Assembly: GCA_034430895.1 (NCBI GenBank)
Contig: DAOUDW010000061.1
Span: 67,535-131,534 of the forward strand
Reading direction: 5' to 3'
From: WVZH01 sp034430895
GTDB taxonomy: Bacteria > Chloroflexota > Anaerolineae > Anaerolineales > E44-bin32
DNA length: 64,000 bases
Shown here: positions 24,224 through 33,461 of the stretch, piece after piece
Position numbering within the stretch: the first letter of the stretch is position 1
Layout of the letters: every line of letters starts with the position of its first letter
Translations under genes and position numbers: made by a program
The notes under the pieces: generated by a model
Seen by the model: only the letters and a program-made list of their open reading frames with translations
What the model was told of the DNA's origin: nothing
Database searches by the model: none

Positions 24224-25708
24224 TCAGCGGTTACCATCAAAGGAAACGTCCCCGCTCTGTGCAGGTTCGATCAACCGAAGCATCACGATTTCTTGCGTTT
24301 CATCAGTGAAACGGACGTCCTCCGACATACGCAATCCTGCAACCCAGAGCACTTTGTCACCACTGACAACCAGCGGCCACCTCGCTCGCACCAGCTGTGG
24401 AACATGATGATTGACGAAGAGATCCGCCACCTTGAGTGTTCCTTTCATTCCGAGCGGCCGGATGCGATCACCTGGTTTACGCGCACGGATCGCAAGCGCT
24501 GCGTCGATCTTGGCGGCATCCATGGCTGCAATTCGGCCGCTGTGATCGTTCATCAGCGTTTCCCGAAAGTCTTGCGTCAGCGGCATCCGCGATGCTTCCA
24601 AAACCCAGCCAGACCCAAGTTCTATCGTCCTCGGAATGGGAATCTCACAGGGAGAATCTGAGACAAGTTGTGGGTATTCCGGAAGAAGATGTTCCTCTTC
24701 TGCATCAAACAGAAGGAATTGATCTGCGTATCGTGTTAAAACCAGATCTCCAACCAGGAAAATCCGTTTGCCACGTTTATTCGTTTGCACGAAATGGCTG
24801 GCACGTTCCACAGCATCGAAGCCTACATCTCGCAACCTGGGTTTCAGCCGGTGGATCATCTCCCGCAGGATTGCCCGCTTCAGCGCTGTACGCAGCGATA
24901 GGAAGATATCGGTTCGCAAGGCAAGCGCATGCTCCCCTCGAGCGCAGACCACTGTTGACCAGTATTCAGCGACCGTATCCGCCATCCAGGCGGCCTCTGC
25001 CGCCATCACACGACCTGTGCGGTTCAAGACATTGCGAATCTCCGGGTTATATTTTTCCAGGATCGGCAGGAGATGATGGCGCAGTCGATTTCGAAAATAT
25101 GTCAGGTCGAGGTTGGAAGAATCCAAAACCGGCGATAAACCCTGGGCTTCACAATACTCTTCTGCTTGTTGATGGGTCACGCAAAGCAGTGGGCGGACCA
25201 ATGAAAGGCCACTGCCCTCATCCTCCGCAATACCGACCCAATCACGGAGTGAGGTTTTTGGCAACATCCCTCGCAGTCCTGAAGGCCCAGCTCCTCGCAG
25301 GAAATGCATCAACACCGTCTCGGCTTGATCGTCGGAGGTATGCCCTGTGGCAATGACATCGATGCCATGCTGCTGCGCCACGCGGACCAAAAATCGATAA
25401 CGCAGTATCCGGGCAGCTTCCTCGATTGATGCACCCTGTTCGGCAAACCCTGCTACGTCGGCGTTTTCGGATACGAACTCCAATTCGAGTTGTGATGCGA
25501 TTTGCTGAACAAACGCAGCCTCCGATTTACTTTCCGAGCGCAATTGGTGATCGAGATGTGCAACAATCGGGCGATACCCCAGGCGAAAGAGACAATGCAA
25601 TAGACAGAGGCTATCCGCCCCGCCTGATACCGCAGCGACGAGCCTCTCATTCTCATGTAGAAGCTGTTCCTGGTCGATGAAAGCTGTTATTTCCCGGAGT
25701 ATACCCAT
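24224..25708 (-). CDS. tilS: tRNA(Ile)-lysidine synthetase
   Basis: TilS converts C34 of the CAU-anticodon tRNA-Ile to lysidine so that it reads AUA. It is 494 residues long. The N-terminal PP-loop AVSGGADS (residues 26-33) and ATGHTSDDQAETVLMHFLRG are clear, followed by the linker TYFRNRLRH. The C-terminal TilS domains have RKPGDRIRPLGMKGTLKVADLF. The gene stands alone, followed on the same strand by the structured RNA and glnA. Confidence 0.95.
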   Translation of the reverse strand: MGILREITAFIDQEQLLHENERLVAAVSGGADSLCLLHCLFRLGYRPIVAHLDHQLRSESKSEAAFVQQIASQLELEFVSENADVAGFAEQGASIEEAARILRYRFLVRVAQQHGIDVIATGHTSDDQAETVLMHFLRGAGPSGLRGMLPKTSLRDWVGIAEDEGSGLSLVRPLLCVTHQQAEEYCEAQGLSPVLDSSNLDLTYFRNRLRHHLLPILEKYNPEIRNVLNRTGRVMAAEAAWMADTVAEYWSTVVCARGEHALALRTDIFLSLRTALKRAILREMIHRLKPRLRDVGFDAVERASHFVQTNKRGKRIFLVGDLVLTRYADQFLLFDAEEEHLLPEYPQLVSDSPCEIPIPRTIELGSGWVLEASRMPLTQDFRETLMNDHSGRIAAMDAAKIDAALAIRARKPGDRIRPLGMKGTLKVADLFVNHHVPQLVRARWPLVVSGDKVLWVAGLRMSEDVRFTDETQEIVMLRLIEPAQSGDVSFDGNR

Positions 25709-25802
25709 TTCGAGCCGATTATAGCATCGTAGAACGAGAGTATAGATATCGTTTTACATAACCATAGACATCGATATTGCAAAGGGTTAAACTTGTCTAT
25801 GC

Positions 25803-25808
25803 TATAAT
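25803..25808 (+). promoter_or_regulatory. Extended -10 promoter of mreB
   Basis: TATAAT is preceded directly by TGC (25800-25802). A TTGCAA 20 bp upstream is too distant to be a normal -35. The leader to the TTG start would be about 25 bases and contains GGAGG. Confidence 0.65.
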
Positions 25809-25839
25809 CAACAATTGGCCTCATGGAGGTATTCATACT

Positions 25840-26904
25840 TTGGCATTCAACCCCCTAAACTGGTTGCTGGGTCTTTTTTCTCTCGATATCGGCATCGATC
25901 TCGGTACCGCGAACACCCTGGTTAATGTGCTCGGGAAAGGCATCGTGATCAACGAGCCTTCGTGGGTTGCCATCGAGAAAAAATCCAAGCGACCTTTGGC
26001 GATCGGCGTAGAAGCCAAGCAGATGGTCGGGCGAACACCGGCCAATGTGGTCGTGATACGACCATTACGCGATGGTGTCATCTCGGAGTTCGAGATCACG
26101 GAGCGGATGCTGGAATACTTCATCGCCAAAGCACATGAACAAAGCATCTCCCCTGTACCTCGTCCCAGGGTGGTTGTTGGAATACCCAGTGGAGCGACGG
26201 AAGTGGAAAAGCGCGCCGTTTATGATGCCGCCATGGCCGCCGGGGCACGCGAAGCGTTGTTGATCGAGGAACCAACCGCAGCCGCGATCGGCGCAAACCT
26301 TCCCATTGGGGAAGTGCGCGGATCCATGATCGTGGATATCGGAGGCGGCACGACGGAACTCGCTGTATTCACCATGGGCGGTATCATCGTCTCCCGCTCG
26401 TTACGAGTTGCAGGCGACGAAATGGATCAAGATATCGTCAACTACATCCGTAACAAGTACAACCTGCTCATCGGGGAACGCATGGCCGAACAATTGAAGA
26501 TCAAAATTGGCTCTGCATACCCTCTCAAGGAAGAAAAAACGATGGGTGTCCGCGGACGCAACCTGGTGCGTGGTTTGCCGGAGGCTGTCGAAATCTCGTC
26601 CGTAGAGATACGTGAAGCCCTTTCCGGTTCCGTGAACATCATCGTAGAAACCATACGAGATGCCCTCGACGAAATCCCTCCCGAATTAATTGCCGATTTG
26701 ATGGAAGAAGGTATTTGTTTAGCAGGTGGAACTTCACAACTTCAAAATCTAACCGAACGTCTCTCGAACGAACTTCGCATGCGCGTCTGGAACGCAGAAG
26801 ATCCAATGACTTGTGTAGCCCGAGGCGCCGGCCTGGTACTCGAAGACCTCGACAATATGGGACGGTACCTCGTCGGCCTTGACCGTCGACAGCAGAAAGC
26901 ATAA
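25840..26904 (+). CDS. mreB: Rod-shape actin homologue MreB
   Basis: This actin-like ATPase polymerises under the membrane and steers lateral wall synthesis. Motifs are phosphate-1 DIGIDLGTANTLV, phosphate-2 MIVDIGGGTTELAVF and the adenosine motif CLAGGTSQLQNL. The chosen start is TTG at 25840 with GGAGG nine bases upstream. This gives 354 residues and an N-terminus (AFNPLNWLLGLF) able to act as a membrane-binding helix. It heads an mreBCD-mrdA cluster that leads on to minCDE and rodA. Confidence 0.95.
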   Translation: MAFNPLNWLLGLFSLDIGIDLGTANTLVNVLGKGIVINEPSWVAIEKKSKRPLAIGVEAKQMVGRTPANVVVIRPLRDGVISEFEITERMLEYFIAKAHEQSISPVPRPRVVVGIPSGATEVEKRAVYDAAMAAGAREALLIEEPTAAAIGANLPIGEVRGSMIVDIGGGTTELAVFTMGGIIVSRSLRVAGDEMDQDIVNYIRNKYNLLIGERMAEQLKIKIGSAYPLKEEKTMGVRGRNLVRGLPEAVEISSVEIREALSGSVNIIVETIRDALDEIPPELIADLMEEGICLAGGTSQLQNLTERLSNELRMRVWNAEDPMTCVARGAGLVLEDLDNMGRYLVGLDRRQQKA

Positions 26905-26943
26905 GCTTCACAGTCGAAACACGATTTTCCGGTTATTTATCTG

Positions 26944-27774
26944 ATGAATCGATCAAACTCTCGTTTACTCGTCGCTGGCACATTGGCTTTAATCACCATC
27001 GGGATCATGGTCCTCAGCATTGGTGGTTTTATAACGCCCGTACATGATATGTTGCTGCGTCCGATCAGTTCCGTTCAAGAATGGATCGCACTGCGCGTAT
27101 CCGCTATCCACGACACCTTAACCGCACCGCGAGACGTCGCCTCACTGCAGGCAGAAATTGCCCGGCTGCAGAGCGAGGTTGCCCGATTAGAACAAGAAAT
27201 TATTGTATTGCGCGAACAAGCCACTGAAGCCGAAATCCTTGCCTCGTTGCTGAATTATGCTCGTTCGCAACCAGAAAACCGCTCGATCGCCGCAAACGTT
27301 ATCGGGCGGGACACGAGCCCCTTTATCCGCTCGATCTGGCTCGATCGCGGCTCTGACTCTAACCTCAGTAAGGGTATGCCCGTAGTTACGGAGCGAGGTC
27401 TGGTAGGACGTATCGCCGAGGTCTTCCCAACCGCATCCCGCGTACAACTGATTACGGACCCTGAATCCGCGGTTAATGTTACGCTTCAACTTGCGAGAAC
27501 GGACGGTGTCTTGGTGGCCGAATTCAACGGGGAATTGTCGGTCGACATGATCGATCAGAACGCCGAAGTAACAGTTGGCGAGCTGGTGCTGACTTCTGGC
27601 CTGGGCAATTTTCCTGCCGACATCCCGGTCGGCCAAATAATAAATATCAGACGCAGAGATTATGAACTATTCCAGGAAGCGAGCGTCCAGGCGAGTGTTG
27701 ATTTTGAAGCTTTGAACATCGTACTTGTTATCACCAACTTCCAACCTATACCGGTAGAATTAACTTCCCCTTGA
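26944..27774 (+). CDS. mreC: Rod-shape protein MreC
   Basis: MreC is a bitopic scaffold that links MreB to PBP2. It has 276 residues: one membrane helix (about 8-30), a coiled coil with heptads of Leu/Ile/Val (about 62-100), then the beta-barrel region with DRGSDSNLSKGMPVV, GLVGRIAEV and LVLTSGLGNFPADIPVG. It begins 39 bases after mreB and is followed 9 bases later by mreD. Confidence 0.94.
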   Translation: MNRSNSRLLVAGTLALITIGIMVLSIGGFITPVHDMLLRPISSVQEWIALRVSAIHDTLTAPRDVASLQAEIARLQSEVARLEQEIIVLREQATEAEILASLLNYARSQPENRSIAANVIGRDTSPFIRSIWLDRGSDSNLSKGMPVVTERGLVGRIAEVFPTASRVQLITDPESAVNVTLQLARTDGVLVAEFNGELSVDMIDQNAEVTVGELVLTSGLGNFPADIPVGQIINIRRRDYELFQEASVQASVDFEALNIVLVITNFQPIPVELTSP

Positions 27775-27783
27775 AAATCGACG

Positions 27784-28284
27784 ATGTCTTACTTTATCGG
27801 AATTCCCCTACTAACCCTGCTTGCCATTTTTCAATCCGTGCTCATGAGTCATATCGAATTGCTGGACGGAAGAGCTGATCTGGTTCTTCTGGCTGTGGTC
27901 TCATGGAGCCTCACTAGACGGAGTGAAGAAGCGATGGTATGGGCAGTGATCGGTGGCTTCGCTCTCGATTTGCTTTCCGGCTTACCTCTTGGCAGCAACG
28001 CACTGATTCTCCTCATCGTCGCTTTTCTGGTATCCTTCCTGGAAGGCAGGTTTTGGGAGGCACATTTGTTGATGCCGTTGGGTGTAATGCTGGTTGCGTC
28101 ATTGGCCTATCACTTTTTATGTACCTTCGAGATTATGATCCTTGGATACGATGTGTCGCTTGCAGTTGTTTTTCGCCGTATCATCCTGCCCAGCACGTTC
28201 TTGAACGTTGTTATTGCACTTCCGGCCTCACAACTTGCTTCAGCCTTGCATTCTCGTCTTTTCCCGCAAGAAGTGGAATTATAA
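27784..28284 (+). CDS. mreD: Rod-shape protein MreD
   Basis: This polytopic membrane protein (166 residues, about five or six helices) is of the MreD type. The weakly conserved pattern RADLVLLAVVSWSL and AVIGGFALDLLSGLPLGSNAL is typical. It is assigned from that pattern and from its position between mreC and mrdA. Confidence 0.88.
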   Translation: MSYFIGIPLLTLLAIFQSVLMSHIELLDGRADLVLLAVVSWSLTRRSEEAMVWAVIGGFALDLLSGLPLGSNALILLIVAFLVSFLEGRFWEAHLLMPLGVMLVASLAYHFLCTFEIMILGYDVSLAVVFRRIILPSTFLNVVIALPASQLASALHSRLFPQEVEL

Positions 28285-28296
28285 GGCAGACGAAGC

Positions 28297-30450
28297 ATGT
28301 CCATCGGTAATAGTTCACATATACCCAGATCGAGATTTCGACTTTCCTACGCCATTGTCCTGACAACATTCGCATTCTTTTTCGTGCGTTTATTTATACT
28401 GCAAATTGTCGAAGGAGAAACCTATCGGGCGCAGGCGGACGATAATCGCTTCGAAACGGTCAACTCCCCTGCTGCGAGAGGGATAATTTACGATCGCAAC
28501 GGTTTCCAATTGGTGCGTAATATCCCATCCTTCAATGTGATCATCACACCCGCACTTCTACCGGATAGTAATGCGGAAACTGAAGCCATTTATCAACGCT
28601 TATCCGAAATCACCGGGGTACCCATCGACCAGGAAGGTCCGCCAGCAGCACGCTGCGTTCCTGGTCGTGGGATAAGGCAACTCGTTGCGGAAGGTCGAAC
28701 AAATCGTCCATTCGATCCATGGCCTATCGCCTGTGACATCGACGAAACAGCGGCGCGGCTTTTACGCGAAGAATCCATCGATTTTCCCGGAGTTGACATC
28801 GAGATTACACCCGTGCGAGAATACACCACCGGTGAACTAACCTCAGCTTTGATTGGATACCTGGGCCCGATCCCAGCGATCTTTGAACCCTATTACACCG
28901 AAAATGGATTTATCGCCGGACGAGATAAGATCGGCTATGCCGGCATTGAATTTGGTTTTGGATCCGTTATCGAGGAAGGCGAATTTAAAAATATTTACAT
29001 CGGCATGTATCAAGAAATCTTAGCCGGCGAAAATGGCGTCAAACAAGTGGAAATCGATGTCGCCGGTCGCCAACTCCGCGAGATCGGAGAAGTCACACAA
29101 CCCGTCCCGGGAAACAGCTTGCGACTTACGATCGACACACGCCTGCAAGCTTCCGCGGACGCAGCCCTCAGAAATCGGATGGAGTTTATCAATCGCTACG
29201 CAGGCGAAGAGCGCACACCCATCGGCGTCGTCATCGCTATGGATCCTCAGACGGGTGAGATTCTCTCCATGGTCTCCCTCCCCACATACGAGAACAACCG
29301 CTTCGCCCGTTACATCCCAGAAGACTACTACTTTCAACTCGTCCGAAACGATCGAGGCAAACCGCTCGTAAACCACGCCATCGCTGATGTTTTCCCTCCA
29401 GGATCGACTTTCAAGATGGTAACCGCCGTCGGCGCGCTGAATGAAGGAGTCATTACCCCCGAACAACAACTGAATGACCCGGGAAAGATCACCATCACCA
29501 ACCGGTATTTTCCCAACGATCCCGGCAAGGCCAAGGATTTTATTTGTTGGAAGAAGGATGGCCACGGTCTCGTCGATTTCGTCCATGGGATTGCCTACTC
29601 CTGCAATGTCTACTTTTACAAAATCGGCGGCGGATTTCCGGGCGAGATTGAGGAAGGGCTTGGCGTAGCAGGTATCAATCGTTACGCCCCTGCGCTGGGC
29701 TACGGTGCGCCACTGGGCATCGATCTACCCGGAGAAGCCAGCGGGTTGATTCCCAACGAAGATTGGAAACGCATTAATCTCGGCGAAGGTTGGTCAACCG
29801 GCGACACGTATAACACCGTCGTTGGCCAGGGCTTTGTCGCGGCCACTCCCCTGCAAGTGCTCACATCGATCGTCACCATCGCCAATGGCGGTAAAGTCAT
29901 GTGGCCGCACGTGGTACAAGAGACTCTCGACGGTGAAGGCAATGTTGTCACTAGCTACGAGCCTTGTGTGCTCTGGGATATCGCCGATGACGTCATCACG
30001 CCGCTGGACGAAATCGGCGCCAACTGCCCCACACTTCCCGAGGAACTGCGTCAGTTCATCATCAGTGAACGTCGTGATTTAGGGATGATTTCCCCGGACA
30101 TCATCGTCGACCCGGATGTGCTTGAACTGGCACAGCAAGGCATGCGAATGGTAGTCACAGAAGGCACTGCGGAAGGGTATGCCAATCTCGAAAATATCTC
30201 CTCCGCCGGTAAAACCGGCACGGGAGAATTTTGTGACAAAGTGGCCTATAACATGGGCCTATGTAAACCAGGTGCCTGGCCAACCCATTCCTGGTACGCC
30301 GCGTACGCCCCCTTTGAAAATCCCGAGATCGCTGTGGTTGCATTCGTCTACAACGGCGGCGAAGGCGCCATCACCGCAGGCCCGATCGTCAAACAAATAA
30401 TGGATGCTTATTTCTCCCTCAAGGCGATCGACGTCGCCCTCGTCGAATAG
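28297..30450 (+). CDS. mrdA: Penicillin-binding protein 2 (elongation transpeptidase)
   Basis: This class B PBP cross-links lateral wall peptidoglycan with RodA and has 717 residues. One N-terminal membrane helix (about 17-38) is followed by a dimerisation domain with RGIIYDRNGFQLVRN. The transpeptidase motifs are SxxK in PPGSTFKMV (about 368), SxN in YSCNVYFY (about 434) and KTGTG (about 638). The insert between SxN and KTG is long and contains several Cys. The gene follows mreD after 12 bases. Confidence 0.94.
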   Translation: MSIGNSSHIPRSRFRLSYAIVLTTFAFFFVRLFILQIVEGETYRAQADDNRFETVNSPAARGIIYDRNGFQLVRNIPSFNVIITPALLPDSNAETEAIYQRLSEITGVPIDQEGPPAARCVPGRGIRQLVAEGRTNRPFDPWPIACDIDETAARLLREESIDFPGVDIEITPVREYTTGELTSALIGYLGPIPAIFEPYYTENGFIAGRDKIGYAGIEFGFGSVIEEGEFKNIYIGMYQEILAGENGVKQVEIDVAGRQLREIGEVTQPVPGNSLRLTIDTRLQASADAALRNRMEFINRYAGEERTPIGVVIAMDPQTGEILSMVSLPTYENNRFARYIPEDYYFQLVRNDRGKPLVNHAIADVFPPGSTFKMVTAVGALNEGVITPEQQLNDPGKITITNRYFPNDPGKAKDFICWKKDGHGLVDFVHGIAYSCNVYFYKIGGGFPGEIEEGLGVAGINRYAPALGYGAPLGIDLPGEASGLIPNEDWKRINLGEGWSTGDTYNTVVGQGFVAATPLQVLTSIVTIANGGKVMWPHVVQETLDGEGNVVTSYEPCVLWDIADDVITPLDEIGANCPTLPEELRQFIISERRDLGMISPDIIVDPDVLELAQQGMRMVVTEGTAEGYANLENISSAGKTGTGEFCDKVAYNMGLCKPGAWPTHSWYAAYAPFENPEIAVVAFVYNGGEGAITAGPIVKQIMDAYFSLKAIDVALVE

Positions 30451-30522
30451 CGCACTTTAAAATGTATCGACCAGATTTCCAGCTCCAAGACACCGCTTGT
30501 CGCATTAGTTGGGATCGCGTGC

Positions 30523-30528
30523 TATAAT
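30523..30528 (+). promoter_or_regulatory. Extended -10 promoter of the min operon
   Basis: TGC directly precedes TATAAT. The predicted transcription start (about 30535) is only a few bases before minC, so the minC mRNA has almost no leader and no ribosome binding site. Confidence 0.65.
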
Positions 30529-30545
30529 CGCCAATCGAATTGGCT

Positions 30546-31220
30546 ATGAACACACCGCTTGCGATTAAAGGCATCCGTGATGGTCTCCTGATCACCGTTC
30601 CTGCGGGCGATTGGACAGAAGTGCTGCCCAATCTACTCGAGACCATTCGGCAACAAGAGGATTTTTTTCGCGGCGCTCGTCTGGCCTTTCAAATTGAAGA
30701 CCGAGAGTTAAGTGCGGCAGAACTGGGTCATCTTCGCGACATGCTTGCGGAGGAAGAGATCACCCTCTGGGCGATACTGACGACATCAGAAACAACCAAA
30801 ATCGCTGCTGCCGATCTTGGGTTGGCGCAAGAATTATCCGGAAAATCGTGCGCTGAGGATGAGGAAGGACTTCCACTTGAATCACGACTTCAAGGTGAGG
30901 AAGCGGTTCTCGTCGAACGGACCTTGCGTTCCGGGCACAATATCCGCTATGCTGGCCACGTCATCATTCTGGGTGACGTGAATCCCGGTGCGGAGATCAT
31001 CTCTGGGGGACATGTGATCGTGTGGGGACGATTGCGTGGAACGGTTCATGCCGGTGCCGGCGGAGATGAAAGTGCGACAGTTTGCGCACTCGATCTTTCG
31101 CCAACACAACTGCGCATCGCCGGGCAGATCGCCGTATCCCCCAGTCGTCGTTCAAAAACCATGCCGGAAATCGCTTGTATCCGAGATGGACAGTTGGTAG
31201 CCGAACCCTGGCAAGCGTGA
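30546..31220 (+). CDS. minC: Septum-site inhibitor MinC
   Basis: MinC blocks FtsZ polymerisation away from midcell. It has 224 residues. The N-terminal FtsZ-binding domain is divergent. The C-terminal beta-helix domain is clear, with VERTLRSGHNIRYAGHVIILGDVNPGAE read as three consecutive motifs and a later GGHVIVWGRLRGTVHAGAGG. A TTG at 30540 is also possible. No Shine-Dalgarno is seen before either, in line with a nearly leaderless mRNA. minD follows 36 bases later. Confidence 0.92.
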   Translation: MNTPLAIKGIRDGLLITVPAGDWTEVLPNLLETIRQQEDFFRGARLAFQIEDRELSAAELGHLRDMLAEEEITLWAILTTSETTKIAAADLGLAQELSGKSCAEDEEGLPLESRLQGEEAVLVERTLRSGHNIRYAGHVIILGDVNPGAEIISGGHVIVWGRLRGTVHAGAGGDESATVCALDLSPTQLRIAGQIAVSPSRRSKTMPEIACIRDGQLVAEPWQA

Positions 31221-31256
31221 TCATCGATTTCAGCAACATGAATACGGAGTTGGTGT

Positions 31257-32063
31257 ATGAGCGGTAAGATAGCAACGATTACGTCCGGAAAAGGCGGAGT
31301 TGGAAAAACAACGGCCACCGCGAACATCGGCGCCGCTTTAGCCGATCTCGGATTTAGCGTGGTTTGTATCGACGCTGATATTGGATTGCGAAATCTGGAT
31401 GTCGTTATGGGCCTCGAGAATCGCATCGTCTACGACCTTGTTGACGTCATTGAAGGACGCTGTAAACTCCGCCAGGCAATGATACGAGACAAACGGCTTG
31501 AGGAGTTCTACCTCATCCCTGCAGCACAAACCCGAGATAAAACAGCCGTCTCTCCGCAAGATATGATCCGCCTGACAGATGAATTGCGTGCGGATTTTGA
31601 TTGGATTCTTATCGATTCACCAGCCGGCATCGAGCGTGGTTTTCGAAACGCTATTGCCCCGGCAGATATTGTCGTAATCATCACAAATCCGGAGGTTTCC
31701 GCCGTCCGTGATGCGGATCGCATCATCGGTCTCGTCGAGGCGGAAGATAAGGGACCGGGGAGATTGATCATTAATCGGGTCAAGCCCGAGATGATCAAGC
31801 GTGGTGATATGTTAGGAACGGAGGACGTACTCGACGTCTTGGCCATTGAACTGGTTGGTGTTGTGCCAGATGACGAATCGGTCATTGTGGCTGCGAACAA
31901 GGGACTGGCAGTCGTTCTCGATCCGCGCAGTAAAGCAGGTGTAGCATTCCGCAATATCGCTCGTCGTTTATCCGGTGAGAACGTGGAATTCGAGGCGCTG
32001 GATGAGCAAGATGGTTTCTTCGGCCGCTTATCTCGCCTCGTCAAATCAGGAGGCGAAGGATGA
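31257..32063 (+). CDS. minD: Septum-site ATPase MinD
   Basis: This ParA-superfamily ATPase carries MinC to the membrane. It has 268 residues with a deviant Walker A, SGKGGVGKTTATANI (about 9-23). Switch regions are CIDADIGLRNLD and LIDSPAGIERGF. A C-terminal amphipathic stretch near FFGRLSRLVKSGG would bind membrane. The stop overlaps the minE start by four bases. Confidence 0.96.
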   Translation: MSGKIATITSGKGGVGKTTATANIGAALADLGFSVVCIDADIGLRNLDVVMGLENRIVYDLVDVIEGRCKLRQAMIRDKRLEEFYLIPAAQTRDKTAVSPQDMIRLTDELRADFDWILIDSPAGIERGFRNAIAPADIVVIITNPEVSAVRDADRIIGLVEAEDKGPGRLIINRVKPEMIKRGDMLGTEDVLDVLAIELVGVVPDDESVIVAANKGLAVVLDPRSKAGVAFRNIARRLSGENVEFEALDEQDGFFGRLSRLVKSGGEG

Positions 32064-32332
32064 GCCTCAAGGAATCCATTCGATTCGGACGACGTAGCAG
32101 TGCACAAACCGCAAAGGAACGTCTCAAGCTCGTACTCGTGCACGACAGGGCAGGACTCTCTCCGAATCGCTTAGATGCACTCAAAGATGAACTGATCGAT
32201 GTCATTTCCAGGCACATCGAAATCGATAGACACGCGGTACGAATTTCCCTCACCCGCGACCGAGAACAACAACGCCTCGTCGCAGATATTCCCCTCACCC
32301 CCGCACCTTCTCGACGCGGAAGGTCACGATAA
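32060..32332 (+). CDS. minE: Topological specificity factor MinE
   Basis: MinE stimulates the MinD ATPase and drives its release from membrane. It has 90 residues. The pattern SAQTAKERLKLVLVHDRAGLSP followed by LKDELIDVISRHIEID is the family core, with the MinD-binding segment first and the dimer fold after it. It is coupled to minD by an ATGA overlap, and rodA starts three bases after its stop. Confidence 0.94.
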   Translation: MSLKESIRFGRRSSAQTAKERLKLVLVHDRAGLSPNRLDALKDELIDVISRHIEIDRHAVRISLTRDREQQRLVADIPLTPAPSRRGRSR

Positions 32333-32335
32333 GGT

Positions 32336-33436
32336 ATGCGTCAAACCCGTATTTGGCGACATTTTGATATTTGGCTGCTTGCCACCGTCGCGGTGTTGAC
32401 AATCGCAGGTGTGGTAATGATTCGTTCTGCGATCGCGGGGAATCAGGCATTGGTCGATAGCCCATCCCGGCAGACACTTTTCGCCATCGTCGGATTCGCC
32501 GTGGTTCTCCTCACAGCCTCGATCGATTATCGTATCTGGGCCACACTTTCCCGCCCAATATATATACTCACTGTTGGATTACTTGGAATGATCGCTGCAT
32601 CGGGTGTCGCTGGCTTCGGATCCAAGCGTTGGTTTCAAGTCGGCACGAATACCGTGCAGCCTTCCGAGTTGGCAAAGATATTCATGATCCTGGTGTTGGC
32701 CAGTTACATCGCCAGAAACCAGCATAAACTCAAACAGACGGGCACGGTCGTGCGCAGCCTCGCACTCGTCGGACTTCCCGCCCTACTCGTATTCATTCAA
32801 CCTGATTTAAGTACCGCTATCGTTCTGGGCGTGATTTGGGCGGCATTGATTTGGGCTGGCGGAATTCGTTACCGTCACATCGCCACAATCGTAATAATCG
32901 TCTTGCTTCTGCCGTTTCTGGCCTGGCCTTTCCTCGAACCCTACCAACAAGCACGTGTTGTCACCTTTCTATTCCCGAATCCGGATGAAAGTTACGGCGA
33001 AACGTACAATGTAAATCAAGCCATAATTACAATCGGATCCGGTGGCTGGTCGGGTAAAGGCTACGGCAACGGGACACAAGTACAACTGCGCTTCCTGAAA
33101 GTCCGCCATACAGATTTCATTTTTTCAGCCATGTCGGAAGAATTTGGTTTTATCGGTGCATCGATTTTTATATTACTCTTCATCTTCGTTATCTTTCGTT
33201 GCCTGCGAGCGGCCCGTATGGCCCGCGATATGTTTGGCGCTCTTATATGTTACGGCGTTGCGATCCTGCTCTTCTTCCAGGGTGCCTTTAACATCGGCGT
33301 GAATCTGAATATATTCCCCGTTTCCGGCCTTCCATTGCCGTTTTTAAGTTACGGTGGATCCTCTTTGTTAACCAGTCTCCTGGGCATTGGCCTCGTTCAA
33401 AGCGTGATCCTGCGTCATAAGAAAATCGAGCTTTAA
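32336..33436 (+). CDS. rodA: SEDS-family peptidoglycan glycosyltransferase RodA
   Basis: RodA polymerises lipid II during elongation. It is a 366-residue polytopic membrane protein. The SEDS signatures are KRWFQVGTNTVQPSELAKI, TVVRSLALVGLPALLVFIQPDLSTA and the late GLPLPFLSYGGSSLL. It lies immediately after minE and not beside mrdA, so elongation and division-site genes are mixed in one run. Confidence 0.94.
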   Translation: MRQTRIWRHFDIWLLATVAVLTIAGVVMIRSAIAGNQALVDSPSRQTLFAIVGFAVVLLTASIDYRIWATLSRPIYILTVGLLGMIAASGVAGFGSKRWFQVGTNTVQPSELAKIFMILVLASYIARNQHKLKQTGTVVRSLALVGLPALLVFIQPDLSTAIVLGVIWAALIWAGGIRYRHIATIVIIVLLLPFLAWPFLEPYQQARVVTFLFPNPDESYGETYNVNQAIITIGSGGWSGKGYGNGTQVQLRFLKVRHTDFIFSAMSEEFGFIGASIFILLFIFVIFRCLRAARMARDMFGALICYGVAILLFFQGAFNIGVNLNIFPVSGLPLPFLSYGGSSLLTSLLGIGLVQSVILRHKKIEL

Positions 33437-33461
33437 TCCTCACATTTCTTAAGGAAGGTAT

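Noticed and set aside
24436..25356. Long plus-strand ORF (306 codons) opposite tilS
   Set aside because: It is antisense to a clear tilS with intact motifs. Its translation is low-complexity, Arg/Pro/Ser-rich and matches no family.
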